Origin: Mycolicibacterium hippocampi | GTDB taxonomy: Bacteria > Actinomycetota > Actinomycetes > Mycobacteriales > Mycobacteriaceae | Assembly: GCF_010723735.1 (NCBI RefSeq) | Contig: NZ_BLLB01000002.1 | Location: forward strand, 5,828,001-5,892,000 | Direction: 5' to 3' | DNA length: 64,000 nucleotides | Shown here: positions 26,934-34,797 of the stretch, in pieces | Layout of the letters: each line of letters starts with the position of its first letter | How positions within the stretch are numbered: the stretch's first letter is position 1 | The notes under the pieces: model-generated | What the model saw: only the letters and a program-made list of their open reading frames with translations | What the model was told of the DNA's origin: nothing | Database searches by the model: none | Made by a program: the position numbers and the translations under genes

Positions 26934-28300
26934 AGCACGCCGGCCTTCGCCAGTTGCTCGCGGTCGGCCTCGTCGAGAGTCTTCAGGTCCAGACCATTGG
27001 TCTCCCGGTTGAACAGGGCAGCCACCAGGGTGATCGCCGCGGCACCGGCGAGGTAGAAGGCGATCGGCAGCCATGAGTCGAACCTGTCGAGCAGCCACGT
27101 CGCGATGGCGGGCGCGAGCGAGCCGGCGACGATGGACGTCACCTGATAGCCAAGGGAGACACCGGAGTAGCGCATCCGGGTGGGGAACATCTCCGCCATG
27201 ATGGCCGGCTGCGGAGCGTACATCAGCGCATGGATCATCAGACCGACGATGACGGCCGCCATGATCAGCAGGTAGTTCGCGGTGTTCATCATCGGGAACG
27301 CGAAGAACCCCCAGGTGCCCGCGAGAATGGCGCCCACGATGTACACCGGCCGGCGTCCGTACCGATCCGACAGTCTGCCGACCTGCGGGATCACCAGGAA
27401 GTGCACCGCGTGCGCAGCCAACAGGTACCACAGGATGTCGCCGGTGTCCGCGCCGACGTGGGTCGACAGGTAGACGATCGAGAACGTGACGACCAGGTAG
27501 TACATGATGTTCTCCGCGAAGCGCAGCCCCATAGCGGTGAAAACCCCACGCGGGTAACGCTTGAGCACCTCGAACACACCGTAGGACACGGCTTTTGTGC
27601 GTTCGACCTCCTCCTGCGCTTCCAGGAAGATCGGCGCATCGGTGACCTTTGTGCGGATGTAGTAGCCGATCACCACCACCACGGCAGACAGCCAGAACGC
27701 GACCCGCCAACCCCAGGACAGGAACGCCTCGTCCGACAGCACACCGGTGAGCACCAGCAGCACCACGGTGGCGAGCAGGTTGCCCACGGGCACCGCGGCC
27801 TGCGGCCAACTGGCCCAGAAGGCGCGTTGCTTGTCCGGGCTGTGCTCGGCGACCAGCAGGACCGCTCCACCCCATTCGCCGCCCACCGCGAAACCCTGGA
27901 GGAACCGCAACAGGACGAGCAGTATCGGTGCCCAGATGCCGATCTGCCCGTAGGTCGGCAGGCAGCCCATCAGGAAGGTCACGGCGCCGACGAGCAGAAT
28001 CGCGAACTGCAGCAGCTTCTTGCGGCCGTACTTGTCGCCGAAGTGCCCGAACACGATGCCGCCCAGCGGTCGCGCGACGAACCCGACGGCATAGGTCAGC
28101 AGCGCCGCGATCAGCGCGTTGGCCTCACTGGTGCCCTGAGCGAAGAAAATCTTGTTGAACACCAGCGTGGCAGCGGTGGCGTAGAGAAAGAACTCGTACC
28201 ACTCGACGACGGTCCCCGCCATCGAGGCCACCACGACGCGTTTGAGGCCGGCGGTCACCGACCGTGGTTCTTCGGTCCCCGGCTCATGTTGTGTGCTCAT
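26930..28300 (-). CDS. MFS permease of the metabolite:H+ symporter family
   Basis: This 456-residue transporter has about 12 hydrophobic segments. YAVGFVARPLGGIVFGHFGD then KYGRKK (about residues 70-96) is the signature loop of the MHS group, which carries small organic acids and osmolytes. From its operon partners the likely substrate is 3-hydroxybutyrate or acetoacetate; that is inference. ATG 28300 has AAGAAGGGA upstream. A perfect palindrome lies 26 bases further upstream and a LysR gene is divergent. Confidence 0.85.
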   Translation of the reverse strand: MSTQHEPGTEEPRSVTAGLKRVVVASMAGTVVEWYEFFLYATAATLVFNKIFFAQGTSEANALIAALLTYAVGFVARPLGGIVFGHFGDKYGRKKLLQFAILLVGAVTFLMGCLPTYGQIGIWAPILLVLLRFLQGFAVGGEWGGAVLLVAEHSPDKQRAFWASWPQAAVPVGNLLATVVLLVLTGVLSDEAFLSWGWRVAFWLSAVVVVIGYYIRTKVTDAPIFLEAQEEVERTKAVSYGVFEVLKRYPRGVFTAMGLRFAENIMYYLVVTFSIVYLSTHVGADTGDILWYLLAAHAVHFLVIPQVGRLSDRYGRRPVYIVGAILAGTWGFFAFPMMNTANYLLIMAAVIVGLMIHALMYAPQPAIMAEMFPTRMRYSGVSLGYQVTSIVAGSLAPAIATWLLDRFDSWLPIAFYLAGAAAITLVAALFNRETNGLDLKTLDEADREQLAKAGVL

Positions 28301-28326
28301 GGGAATCCCTTCTTTGTGACGCCGAC

Positions 28327-28338
28327 CACAGATCTGTG
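28327..28338. promoter_or_regulatory. Perfect palindrome CACAGATCTGTG upstream of the MFS operon
   Basis: A perfect 12-bp palindrome in the divergent region between the MFS permease and the LysR gene. Its place, 27 bases from the permease start, suits an operator. The cognate factor is not known; the adjacent LysR protein is the first candidate. Confidence 0.5.
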
Positions 28339-28348
28339 TGAGTATTCA

Positions 28349-28404
28349 TGCAGCTACCCCCCACTGCAATGACCAAAACTGCACCAGCCATCTGCAAAAA
28401 TGCA
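28349..28404. promoter_or_regulatory. Cluster of five TGCA sites upstream of the LysR gene
   Basis: TGCA occurs at 28349, 28365, 28380, 28393 and 28401, five times in 56 bp; the last two form the dyad TGCA-AAAA-TGCA four bases before the lysR ATG. A-rich spacers (CCAAAAC, AAAA) accompany them. This looks like a LysR-type binding region for both divergent genes. Confidence 0.45.
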
Positions 28405-28407
28405 CAT

Positions 28408-29385
28408 ATGCCGTCACTGGATCGCCGCCCAAGCCCCGACGATCTGTTGGTCCTGCTGGCGGTGGGGCGGACCGGCCGGTACACGACGGCGGCCGATGAA
28501 CTCGGCCTCAACCACACCACGATCAGTCGCCGCATCGCCGCCCTCGAACAGGCGATGGGCGGGCGGGTGCTGGCCCGTGTGGGTGGCGGCTGGGAGCTCA
28601 CCGATCTCGGACGCGAGGCGCTGGCAGCAGCAGAGGTGGTCGAGTCGGCTGTCCGTTCGCTGGCCGTCGATGCCGGAGGGCGCCGCGCGCTGGAAGGGGT
28701 GGTTCGGATTTCGGCGACCGACGGCTTCTCCGCCTACATCGCCGCTCCCGCGGCCGCCGCGGTGCAGCGCAATCACCCCAAGGTGGCGGTGGAGATCGTC
28801 GCCGCCACCCGGCGCGCCACCCAACAGCGCTCGGGACTGGACGTCGAGGTCGTGGTCGGCGAACCGACCGTGCACCGTGCCAAGGCACTACGACTCGGCG
28901 ACTACTGCCTGGGCCTGTACGGCTCCCGGGACTATCTCGACGAACACGGCGCGCCGTCGAGCATCGCCGATCTGCAGCGCTACCCGCTGGTCTACTTCAT
29001 CGATTCGATGCTTCAGGTCGACGACCTCGATCTGGCGACGAGTTTTGCACCGGCGATGCGGGAGTCGGTGACGTCGACCAATGTGTTCGTCCACGTCGAA
29101 GCCACCAGGGCCGCCGCCGGCCTCGGCCTGCTGCCGTGCTTCATGGCCGACCGCCACGATGACCTGGTCCGCGTGCTGACCGATTCGGTGTCGATCCGTC
29201 TGACCTACTGGCTCGTCACCCGTGCCGAGACGCTGCGGCGGCCCGAGGTCGCCGCGGTGATCGACGCGATCACCGCGCGCATGGACGACCAGCGTGGCAT
29301 GCTTCTCGGCCGGTGTAGGGCCGGGTCACCGTCGACGGCCGAAAGTGGCGAAGCGCCACAGATAACGGGGCAGGGCGAAGGCTGA
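28408..29385 (+). CDS. LysR-family transcriptional regulator
   Basis: This 325-residue protein has a winged HTH at about residues 16-45 (TTAADELGLNHTTISRRIAALE) and a substrate-binding effector domain. ATG 28408 gives the normal spacing to the HTH; an upstream in-frame ATG at 28348 would add 20 residues through the probable operator. It is divergent from the permease-dehydrogenase-synthetase operon and probably activates it in response to a ketone-body metabolite. The C-terminal 20 residues overlap the convergent SDR gene by 60 bases. Confidence 0.83.
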   Translation: MPSLDRRPSPDDLLVLLAVGRTGRYTTAADELGLNHTTISRRIAALEQAMGGRVLARVGGGWELTDLGREALAAAEVVESAVRSLAVDAGGRRALEGVVRISATDGFSAYIAAPAAAAVQRNHPKVAVEIVAATRRATQQRSGLDVEVVVGEPTVHRAKALRLGDYCLGLYGSRDYLDEHGAPSSIADLQRYPLVYFIDSMLQVDDLDLATSFAPAMRESVTSTNVFVHVEATRAAAGLGLLPCFMADRHDDLVRVLTDSVSIRLTYWLVTRAETLRRPEVAAVIDAITARMDDQRGMLLGRCRAGSPSTAESGEAPQITGQGEG

Positions 29386-30174
29386 GAGCGCCTTCGGCCA
29401 GGCGTCCGCCCGGAAGTAGGCGTCGGAGCCGCCGTCGACGAATATCACACTCCCGCAGAGGAAGTCGGCGGCGTCGGACAGCATGAACAGCATCCAGTCG
29501 GCCAGGCTGCCCGGGTCGCCGAACCCACCCACCGGCACCGGGAACGCGTTGACGGTCTTTGCCTCCCTCGGAGTTGCCAGTTGCTTCTCCAACAGCGGGG
29601 TGAGGATCGCACCGGGCGCCAGCGCGTTCAGTCGGATACCTTCGCCCGCCCAGTCGGAGGTGACGGCCTGTCGCCGTACCCACCGCGCTACGGCGATCTT
29701 GGACGCGGCGTAGGCCATCGCCGGTGCGGCCGGGCCGAGAAGACGGACGGCACGCTGGGCTTTGCGCGGGTCGCCCGCCAACAGGGCGCGCACGGCCCGT
29801 CGAGGCACCGCCGGCGTGGTCGTGGTCGAGTTGCTGGCCACCACAACGACCTTGGCTCTGCGCGCAACAGCCAGCCGGGGCCGCCAGGCGTTGAGCAGAT
29901 CGACCACCCCGAAGAAGTTGACCTGATAGATCAGGCCGGCGCGGTCCACTCCCGGCGTCGGACCGATACCCGCCGCCAGCACCGCGCCGTCGAGGCGCTC
30001 GGCGAGCTTCAGCACGCGTGTTGCGGCAGTGGTCCGCCCCCGGTCGGCCACCACCTCGGCGTCCCTCAGATCCACGCCGATCACCACGTGCCCGTCGGCG
30101 CGGAGCCGCTGAGCCGCCTGAAGACCCATTCCGGATGCTGATCCGGTGACCACATAGGTACCCAGTGCTCTCAC
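29326..30174 (-). CDS. Short-chain dehydrogenase/reductase of unknown substrate
   Basis: This 282-residue SDR has VTGSASGMG (about residues 9-17), DLRD after beta-2, and the catalytic YAASK in MAYAASKIAVARWVRRQ. NAxG is read as AAGIG, a common SDR variation. It resembles mycobacterial SDRs often annotated as hydroxysteroid dehydrogenases, but the substrate cannot be told. GTG 30174 is six bases from an ATG on the other strand and is divergent from a hydrolase gene, with a perfect inverted repeat between them. Confidence 0.78.
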   Translation of the reverse strand: MRALGTYVVTGSASGMGLQAAQRLRADGHVVIGVDLRDAEVVADRGRTTAATRVLKLAERLDGAVLAAGIGPTPGVDRAGLIYQVNFFGVVDLLNAWRPRLAVARRAKVVVVASNSTTTTPAVPRRAVRALLAGDPRKAQRAVRLLGPAAPAMAYAASKIAVARWVRRQAVTSDWAGEGIRLNALAPGAILTPLLEKQLATPREAKTVNAFPVPVGGFGDPGSLADWMLFMLSDAADFLCGSVIFVDGGSDAYFRADAWPKALSAFALPRYLWRFATFGRRR

Positions 30175-30202
30175 CTTTCGATGTTGTCTCGACCGCAGGG
30201 CT

Positions 30203-30229
30203 TGCACCAGGCATACCTGACCTGGTGCA
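30203..30229. promoter_or_regulatory. 9-bp perfect inverted repeat in the SDR/hydrolase divergent region
   Basis: TGCACCAGG (30203-30211), nine bases, CCTGGTGCA (30221-30229): a perfect dyad with nearly two-turn centre spacing, lying between the SDR start (30174) and the hydrolase ATG (30238). It is a strong operator candidate for an unidentified dimeric regulator. Confidence 0.55.
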
Positions 30230-30237
30230 GTCAGGGC

Positions 30238-31005
30238 ATGCCCTTCATCGAACACGACCGTGGCCGCGCGTACTACCGGCACTGGGCCGCCGCCGAGCCG
30301 CGAGCCGCCGTCCTCTTCCTGCACGGGTTCGGCGAGCACACGGGCTTGTACCACCGGTACGGATTCGCCCTGAACGCCGCCGGCATCGACCTGTGGGCCG
30401 TCGACCAGTTCGGCCACGGACTGAGCCCAGGACAGCGGGGCGACTTCGCGTCCATCGAGGACAGCTCGGCGCTGGCCGACACCCTGACCGAACTTGCCGA
30501 GCAGCAGCGCCCGGGAATTCCGCTTCTCGCGCAGGGGCATTCGTTCGGCGCGATCGTGACGCTGTTCCGGCTACTGGACCGCAAGGACCGGTATCGGGGC
30601 GCCGTCATCTCCGGCGCACCGTTGGTCCCGATCCCCGAACTGCTCGACGCCGACACCTCGTTCGAACTCGATCCGGGCCTGCTGTCCTCGGATCCGTTCT
30701 ATGTGGACTCGCTGGTCAATGATCCCCTGGCGTTCGTCGACGCCGACGGCGCGACCCTGGCCAGGGAATTGGACCGGGGGTGGGACCGCTTCGGCCTGGA
30801 CCTGCCGTCGCTGTCGGTGCCCACCCTCGCGGTGCACGGGGTCAACGACCCGATCGCGCCGATCGGTGCGGTACGCGCCTACGCTGAGCAGATCGAGGCG
30901 CTGGAACTGGTCGAGTTCGCCGGTGGGCGGCACGACATCCTCAACGAGACCGTCCATCGTGACGTCGCCTCGGCGATCGTCGAGTTCGTCCACTCGACGT
31001 CATAG
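30238..31005 (+). CDS. Alpha/beta hydrolase (monoacylglycerol lipase/lysophospholipase type)
   Basis: This 255-residue serine hydrolase has LFLHGFGEHTGLYHRYGFAL (oxyanion loop, about residues 22-41), VDQFGHGLS, the nucleophile elbow AQGHSFGA (Ser near 103), the acid in HGVNDPIAP and the histidine in GGRHDILNE. This is the Hydrolase_4 set of monoacylglycerol lipases. ATG 30238 was chosen over 30181 because the earlier start would translate through the inverted-repeat operator. Its stop overlaps the convergent hsaB gene by six bases. Confidence 0.82.
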   Translation: MPFIEHDRGRAYYRHWAAAEPRAAVLFLHGFGEHTGLYHRYGFALNAAGIDLWAVDQFGHGLSPGQRGDFASIEDSSALADTLTELAEQQRPGIPLLAQGHSFGAIVTLFRLLDRKDRYRGAVISGAPLVPIPELLDADTSFELDPGLLSSDPFYVDSLVNDPLAFVDADGATLARELDRGWDRFGLDLPSLSVPTLAVHGVNDPIAPIGAVRAYAEQIEALELVEFAGGRHDILNETVHRDVASAIVEFVHSTS

Positions 31006-31566
31006 CCAGGTGTCTTCGGTCGTCGCGGTCAGGAACGCCTCGAGGTCGTTGCGCCAATCCGCCGGGGTGTTCTTCTCGGGTTCGATGCCGGTGTACCCGC
31101 CCTGGTAGAAGAGCAGCGGCCGCGGCTTCTTCTTCGGGACGTCGGACAGCGAGTGCACCGCACCGAAGACCACAAAATGGTCCCCGCCGTCGTGCACCGA
31201 GTTCACCGCGCAGTCGATGTGGGCCAGTGAGCCCTCGATGATCGGCGAGCCCAGTTTCGACGGTGCCCAGTCGATTCCGGCGAACTTGTCCGGTTCCCGC
31301 GAGCCGAAGCGAGCCGAGACGTCCTTCTGGTTCTCGTGCAGGATGTTGACGCAGAAATTGCCACTGGCCTCGATCGCCTGCCAGGACCGCGACACCTTTG
31401 TCGGGCAGAACAGCACCAGCGGCGGATCCAGGGACAGCGCCGCGAACGACTGGCAGGCGAAGCCGACGGGGACACCTTCGTGCACCGTGGTGATCACCGT
31501 GATGCCCGTGCAGAACTGGCCGAGCACACTGCGGAAGGTGCGCGGGTCGATGGGAGGATTACTCAT
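31000..31566 (-). CDS. hsaB: HsaB, flavin reductase of the 3-HSA monooxygenase
   Basis: This 188-residue flavin reductase of the HpaC/DIM6 type has TGITVITTVHEGVPVGFACQSFAALSLDPPLV near the N-terminus and SRSWQAI. It supplies reduced FMN to HsaA, which hydroxylates the phenol ring of 3-HSA. ATG 31566 gives the family N-terminus MSNPPIDPRTFR. It is the last gene of the KstR-controlled hsaADCB operon. A short repeated element lies between it and hsaC. It corresponds to Rv3567c. Confidence 0.92.
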   Translation of the reverse strand: MSNPPIDPRTFRSVLGQFCTGITVITTVHEGVPVGFACQSFAALSLDPPLVLFCPTKVSRSWQAIEASGNFCVNILHENQKDVSARFGSREPDKFAGIDWAPSKLGSPIIEGSLAHIDCAVNSVHDGGDHFVVFGAVHSLSDVPKKKPRPLLFYQGGYTGIEPEKNTPADWRNDLEAFLTATTEDTWL

Positions 31567-31575
31567 CGACGATGA

Positions 31576-31597
31576 TTCCTCGCGCAAGCGCTCGTCA
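31576..31597 (-). repeat. Short intergenic repeat, copy 1 (hsaC/hsaB gap)
   Basis: The core GCGCAAGCGCTCGTCA is shared with 32516-32537 and, in opposite orientation, with 34649-34668. All three copies lie in gaps of the hsa operon. The core contains the palindrome AGCGCT. Role unknown; an mRNA structure or processing element is possible. Confidence 0.55.
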
Positions 31598-31600
31598 TTG

Positions 31601-32503
31601 CTACTTGAAGCCCACGCTGAAGTCATGGCCCCACAGTGACACTGCGGTGCTCTCCCGGGCAACCCACTTGTCGTCGTCCTCGACTTCGAGTCCCTCACAA
31701 CCGAACTCGATGTCGAAGCCGCCGGGCGTCTTCATGTAGAAGGACAACATCTTGTCATTGACGTGCCGGCCCAGCGTCGCCGACATCTTGACCTTGCGGC
31801 GTAGCGCCCGGTCCAGACACAGCCCGACGTCGTCGGCGTTCCCCACCTCCACCATGAGATGCACGATCCCGCTGGGCGTCTCGCCCGGCATAAAGGCCAG
31901 ACTGTGGTGCCGGGGGTTGACGCCCAGGAACCGCAACCAGGCGGGAGCGCCGTCGGCGGGCCGGCCGACCAGCTGGGGCGGCAGCCGCATCGAGTCACGC
32001 AGATGGAACCCGAGCACATCCCTGTAGAAGTGCAGTGTGTCCGCGTCATCGCGGGTGGTCAGCACCACGTGTCCGAGGCCCTGCTCCTCGGTGACGAACT
32101 TGTGGCCGTACGGGCTCACCACGCGGCGATGTTCCAGCGCGACACCGTGGAACACCTCCAGCGTGTTGCCCGACGGATCGTCGAAGACGATCATCTCGTC
32201 GACACGGCGGTCGGCCAACTGGGTGGCGGTGGCCTCCTTGTAGGGCGTGCCCTCCACCTCGAGGCGGTTGCGAATCTCCTGCAGGGAGGCCGCGTTCGCG
32301 GTCTCCCAGCCGGACTCGAGCAGCCGGTCGTGCTCGCCCGGCACGATGACCAGCCGGGCGGGGAACTCGTCCATGCGCAGATAAAGGGCACCCTCGGTGC
32401 TGCCGGAACCTTCGACCATGCCGAGCACTTTGAGCCCGTACTCGCGCCAGGCGCCGATGTCGGTGGTCTCGATGCGTAGATATCCCAGCGATCGGATGCT
32501 CAT
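31601..32503 (-). CDS. hsaC: HsaC, extradiol dioxygenase cleaving ring A (3,4-DHSA)
   Basis: This 300-residue two-domain type I extradiol dioxygenase is the iron enzyme that opens the catechol ring of 3,4-DHSA. Metal ligands appear in GLGHVVLTT (His), HHSLAFM (His) and IEFGCEG (Glu). The N-terminal domain starts IRSLGYLRIETTDIGAW. ATG 32503 was chosen because upstream in-frame codons lie in the repeat element between hsaD and hsaC. It corresponds to Rv3568c. Confidence 0.94.
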   Translation of the reverse strand: MSIRSLGYLRIETTDIGAWREYGLKVLGMVEGSGSTEGALYLRMDEFPARLVIVPGEHDRLLESGWETANAASLQEIRNRLEVEGTPYKEATATQLADRRVDEMIVFDDPSGNTLEVFHGVALEHRRVVSPYGHKFVTEEQGLGHVVLTTRDDADTLHFYRDVLGFHLRDSMRLPPQLVGRPADGAPAWLRFLGVNPRHHSLAFMPGETPSGIVHLMVEVGNADDVGLCLDRALRRKVKMSATLGRHVNDKMLSFYMKTPGGFDIEFGCEGLEVEDDDKWVARESTAVSLWGHDFSVGFK

Positions 32504-32515
32504 CTGGTGCCTCCG

Positions 32516-32537
32516 TTCTTCGCGCAAGCGCTCATCA
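32516..32537 (-). repeat. Short intergenic repeat, copy 2 (hsaD/hsaC gap)
   Basis: The core GCGCAAGCGCTCATCA overlaps the hsaD stop codon. It matches the copy at 31576-31597 at nearly every base and the inverted copy at 34649-34668. Confidence 0.55.
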
Positions 32538-33422
32538 CAAGCCCCCGAGGAAATCGATGGTCAGCTTGTTGAACTCGTCGAACTTCTCCAGCTGCGCCCA
32601 GTGCCCGCACTGCCCGAACACATGCAGCGAAACGCGGGGAATCTGCTTGAGCGCCACCAGCGCCCCGTCGAGCGGGTTGACCCGGTCCTCGCGTCCCCAG
32701 ATCAGCAGTACCCGCTGTCGGAGCTTGTACACGTCCCGCCACATCATGCCGAGCTCGAAATCCGCGCCTGCGAAGGACTTACCCATCGCCTTGGTGGCGG
32801 CGAGCGACTCCGGGGTGCTGGCGATCTGGAACCGCTCCTCGACCAGCTCGGGAGTGATCAGGCTCTGGTCGAAAACCATGATGCGCAGGAACTTCTCGAT
32901 GTTCTCGCGCGTCGGGTCCGCCGCGAACCGGCCCAACAGCTTCACGCCTTCGGTCGGGTCGGGTGAGAAGAGGTTGACGCTCAACCCGCCCGGGCCCATC
33001 AGCACGAGCCGACCGGCCCGCTTGGGGTTGTCCAGTGCGAATCGCACCGCGGTGCCCCCGCCGAGTGAGTTGCCCACCAGTGCAGCGCGTTCGATGCCCA
33101 GATGGTCGAACAGGTTCAGCAGCGCCGTCGAGCTGTAGCGGTTGTACTGCTCGTGTTCGGCGTGCTTGTCCGAATGACCGTAGCCGGGTTGGTCGACGGC
33201 CAACACGTGGAAGTGCTGGGCCAGCACCGCGATGTTGCGGCCGAAGTTCGACCAACTGGAAGCACCGGGACCGCCGCCGTGCAGCAACACCACCTTCTCG
33301 GGGTGGCCGACACCGGCCTCGTGGTAGTGCAGCCGCATGTCATCGCGGACCTGCGCGTACCGGGAGGTCGACTCGAAGGTGATCTCTTGCTGTTGAGCGG
33401 CTTCTGCTGCGAAGGATGTCAT
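32535..33422 (-). CDS. hsaD: HsaD, 4,9-DSHA hydrolase (meta-cleavage product hydrolase)
   Basis: This 295-residue alpha/beta hydrolase has the HGGGPGASSWSNFGRN oxyanion region, the nucleophile elbow VGNSLGGGT (Ser near 114), WGREDRVNP and the catalytic His in GQCGHWAQ. It splits the ring-cleaved product 4,9-DSHA into the two-ring acid HIP and a hexadienoate, linking the KstR pathway to FadD3 and the KstR2 pathway. The ATG is 12 bases after the hsaA stop. It corresponds to Rv3569c. Confidence 0.94.
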   Translation of the reverse strand: MTSFAAEAAQQQEITFESTSRYAQVRDDMRLHYHEAGVGHPEKVVLLHGGGPGASSWSNFGRNIAVLAQHFHVLAVDQPGYGHSDKHAEHEQYNRYSSTALLNLFDHLGIERAALVGNSLGGGTAVRFALDNPKRAGRLVLMGPGGLSVNLFSPDPTEGVKLLGRFAADPTRENIEKFLRIMVFDQSLITPELVEERFQIASTPESLAATKAMGKSFAGADFELGMMWRDVYKLRQRVLLIWGREDRVNPLDGALVALKQIPRVSLHVFGQCGHWAQLEKFDEFNKLTIDFLGGL

Positions 33423-33434
33423 CAGGCCGACCGA

Positions 33435-34619
33435 CTAAACCATCGTGTCCTGCGGTGGCAGGCCGAACTCGTTGTTGCCGAAGATCAGGTAGGCACGCTC
33501 CGGCTCGTTCGCCGCATGCACACGTCCGGCGTGCGCATCCCGCCAGAACCGCTGCACGGGAGCGTCGGTCTGCAGCGCGGTCGCGCCGGCGCTCTCGAAC
33601 AGCAGGTCGATCGACGCGATCGCGCGGGCGGTGGCGCGCACCTGGTCGCGCCGGGCTCGGGCACGCAGCTCGAACGGAATCTCTTCATCGGCCTTGAGAA
33701 GTTCGTACTCCTCGCGGACGTTGCCGATCAGCTGTCGCCAGCCGGCATCGATGTCGCTGGCAGCCTCGGCGATGCGCACCTTGGCGAACGGGTCGTCCTT
33801 GGATTTCTCACCGGCGAAGGCGGCACGCACCCGCTTGCCCTGGTGTTCGACGTGGGCGTCGTACGCGCCGTATGCCATTCCCATGATGGGGGCCGAGATG
33901 GTGGTGGGATGCATCGTCCCCCAAGGCATCTTGTACACCGGTGCGGTGTTGTTCTCCAGGCCGCCGGCGGTCCGGTCGTTCATCGCCTTGTAGGACAGGA
34001 ACCGGTGCCGCGGCACGAACACGTCCTTGACGACGACGGTGTTGCTGCCGGTCCCCTTCAACCCGACGACGTGCCAGACGTCGTCGATGCGGTACTCACT
34101 GCGGGGGATCAGGAAGCTGCCGAAGTCGACCGGCTTGCCGTCCTTGATGACCGGGCCGCCGAGGAACGCCCATGTCGCGTGGTCACAGCCCGAGGACCAC
34201 TGCCACGCGCCGCTGACCAGGTAGCCGCCGTCGACGACGGTGCCGGCGCCCATCGGCGCGTACGAGGACGACACACGCACCGTGGGGTCACTGCCCCACA
34301 CCTCGTCCTGTGCCTGCTGGTCGAACAGGGCCAGGTGCCAGTTGTGCACACCGATGATGGACGACACCCACCCGGTGGAACCGCACGCGCTGGCGATGCG
34401 CCGCACGGCCTCGTAGAAGACGGTGGGGTCACACTGCAGACCGCCCCACTGCTCGGGCTGGAGCAGCTTGAAGAAGCCGACCTCGTCGAGTTCGTTGACC
34501 GTCTCATCGGGGAGGCGGCGCAGCTCTTCGGCGGACTGGGCACGCTTGGCGATCAGCGGCAGTAGATCGTCGATGCCGGCTAGAACCGCCTGCACGTCAC
34601 GCTGTTGAATGGACGTCAC
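33435..34619 (-). CDS. hsaA: HsaA, oxygenase component of 3-HSA monooxygenase
   Basis: This 394-residue flavin-dependent monooxygenase has the acyl-CoA-dehydrogenase fold (group D). It hydroxylates 3-HSA to 3,4-DHSA using reduced flavin from HsaB. Features include ASACGSTGWVSSIIGVH (about residues 76-92), SGAWQWSSGCDHATWAFLGG and KDVFVPRHRFLSY. It is the first gene of the operon, starting at GTG 34619, 70 bases downstream of a KstR box. It corresponds to Rv3570c. Confidence 0.93.
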   Translation of the reverse strand: MTSIQQRDVQAVLAGIDDLLPLIAKRAQSAEELRRLPDETVNELDEVGFFKLLQPEQWGGLQCDPTVFYEAVRRIASACGSTGWVSSIIGVHNWHLALFDQQAQDEVWGSDPTVRVSSSYAPMGAGTVVDGGYLVSGAWQWSSGCDHATWAFLGGPVIKDGKPVDFGSFLIPRSEYRIDDVWHVVGLKGTGSNTVVVKDVFVPRHRFLSYKAMNDRTAGGLENNTAPVYKMPWGTMHPTTISAPIMGMAYGAYDAHVEHQGKRVRAAFAGEKSKDDPFAKVRIAEAASDIDAGWRQLIGNVREEYELLKADEEIPFELRARARRDQVRATARAIASIDLLFESAGATALQTDAPVQRFWRDAHAGRVHAANEPERAYLIFGNNEFGLPPQDTMV

Positions 34620-34648
34620 GGATTGCCTCCCGGGAGCTAGGGCTTGGC

Positions 34649-34668
34649 GATGAGCGCTTGCACGAAGA
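34649..34668 (+). repeat. Short intergenic repeat, copy 3 (hsaA leader, inverted)
   Basis: GATGAGCGCTTGCACGAAGA is the reverse complement of the element in the hsaD/hsaC and hsaC/hsaB gaps. It lies between the KstR box and the hsaA start, so it should be within the 5' leader of the operon. Confidence 0.5.
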
Positions 34669-34688
34669 GCAGATCGCTTACGGAAAGA

Positions 34689-34704
34689 TTAGAACACGTT
34701 ACGA
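34689..34704. promoter_or_regulatory. KstR operator for the hsa operon
   Basis: TTAGAACACGTTACGA carries the KstR core AACnnGTT (34693-34700) with the flanking TAG. It lies 70 bases upstream of hsaA. KstR is released by 3-oxo-cholestenoyl-CoA thioesters. Confidence 0.8.
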
Positions 34705-34757
34705 TTTGTGTCGAGCAGCGCATTGCTGTGGCGGCTGGACCTGCGGACATGCATTTC

Positions 34758-34771
34758 TGTAACCTGTTCTA
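34758..34771. promoter_or_regulatory. KstR operator for kshB
   Basis: TGTAACCTGTTCTA carries AACnnGTT (34761-34768), 27 bases upstream of the kshB GTG. Together with the box at 34689 it lets KstR control both divergent units separately. Confidence 0.8.
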
Positions 34772-34797
34772 GTTATCGAAGCGAGGAGGGCACAGCA

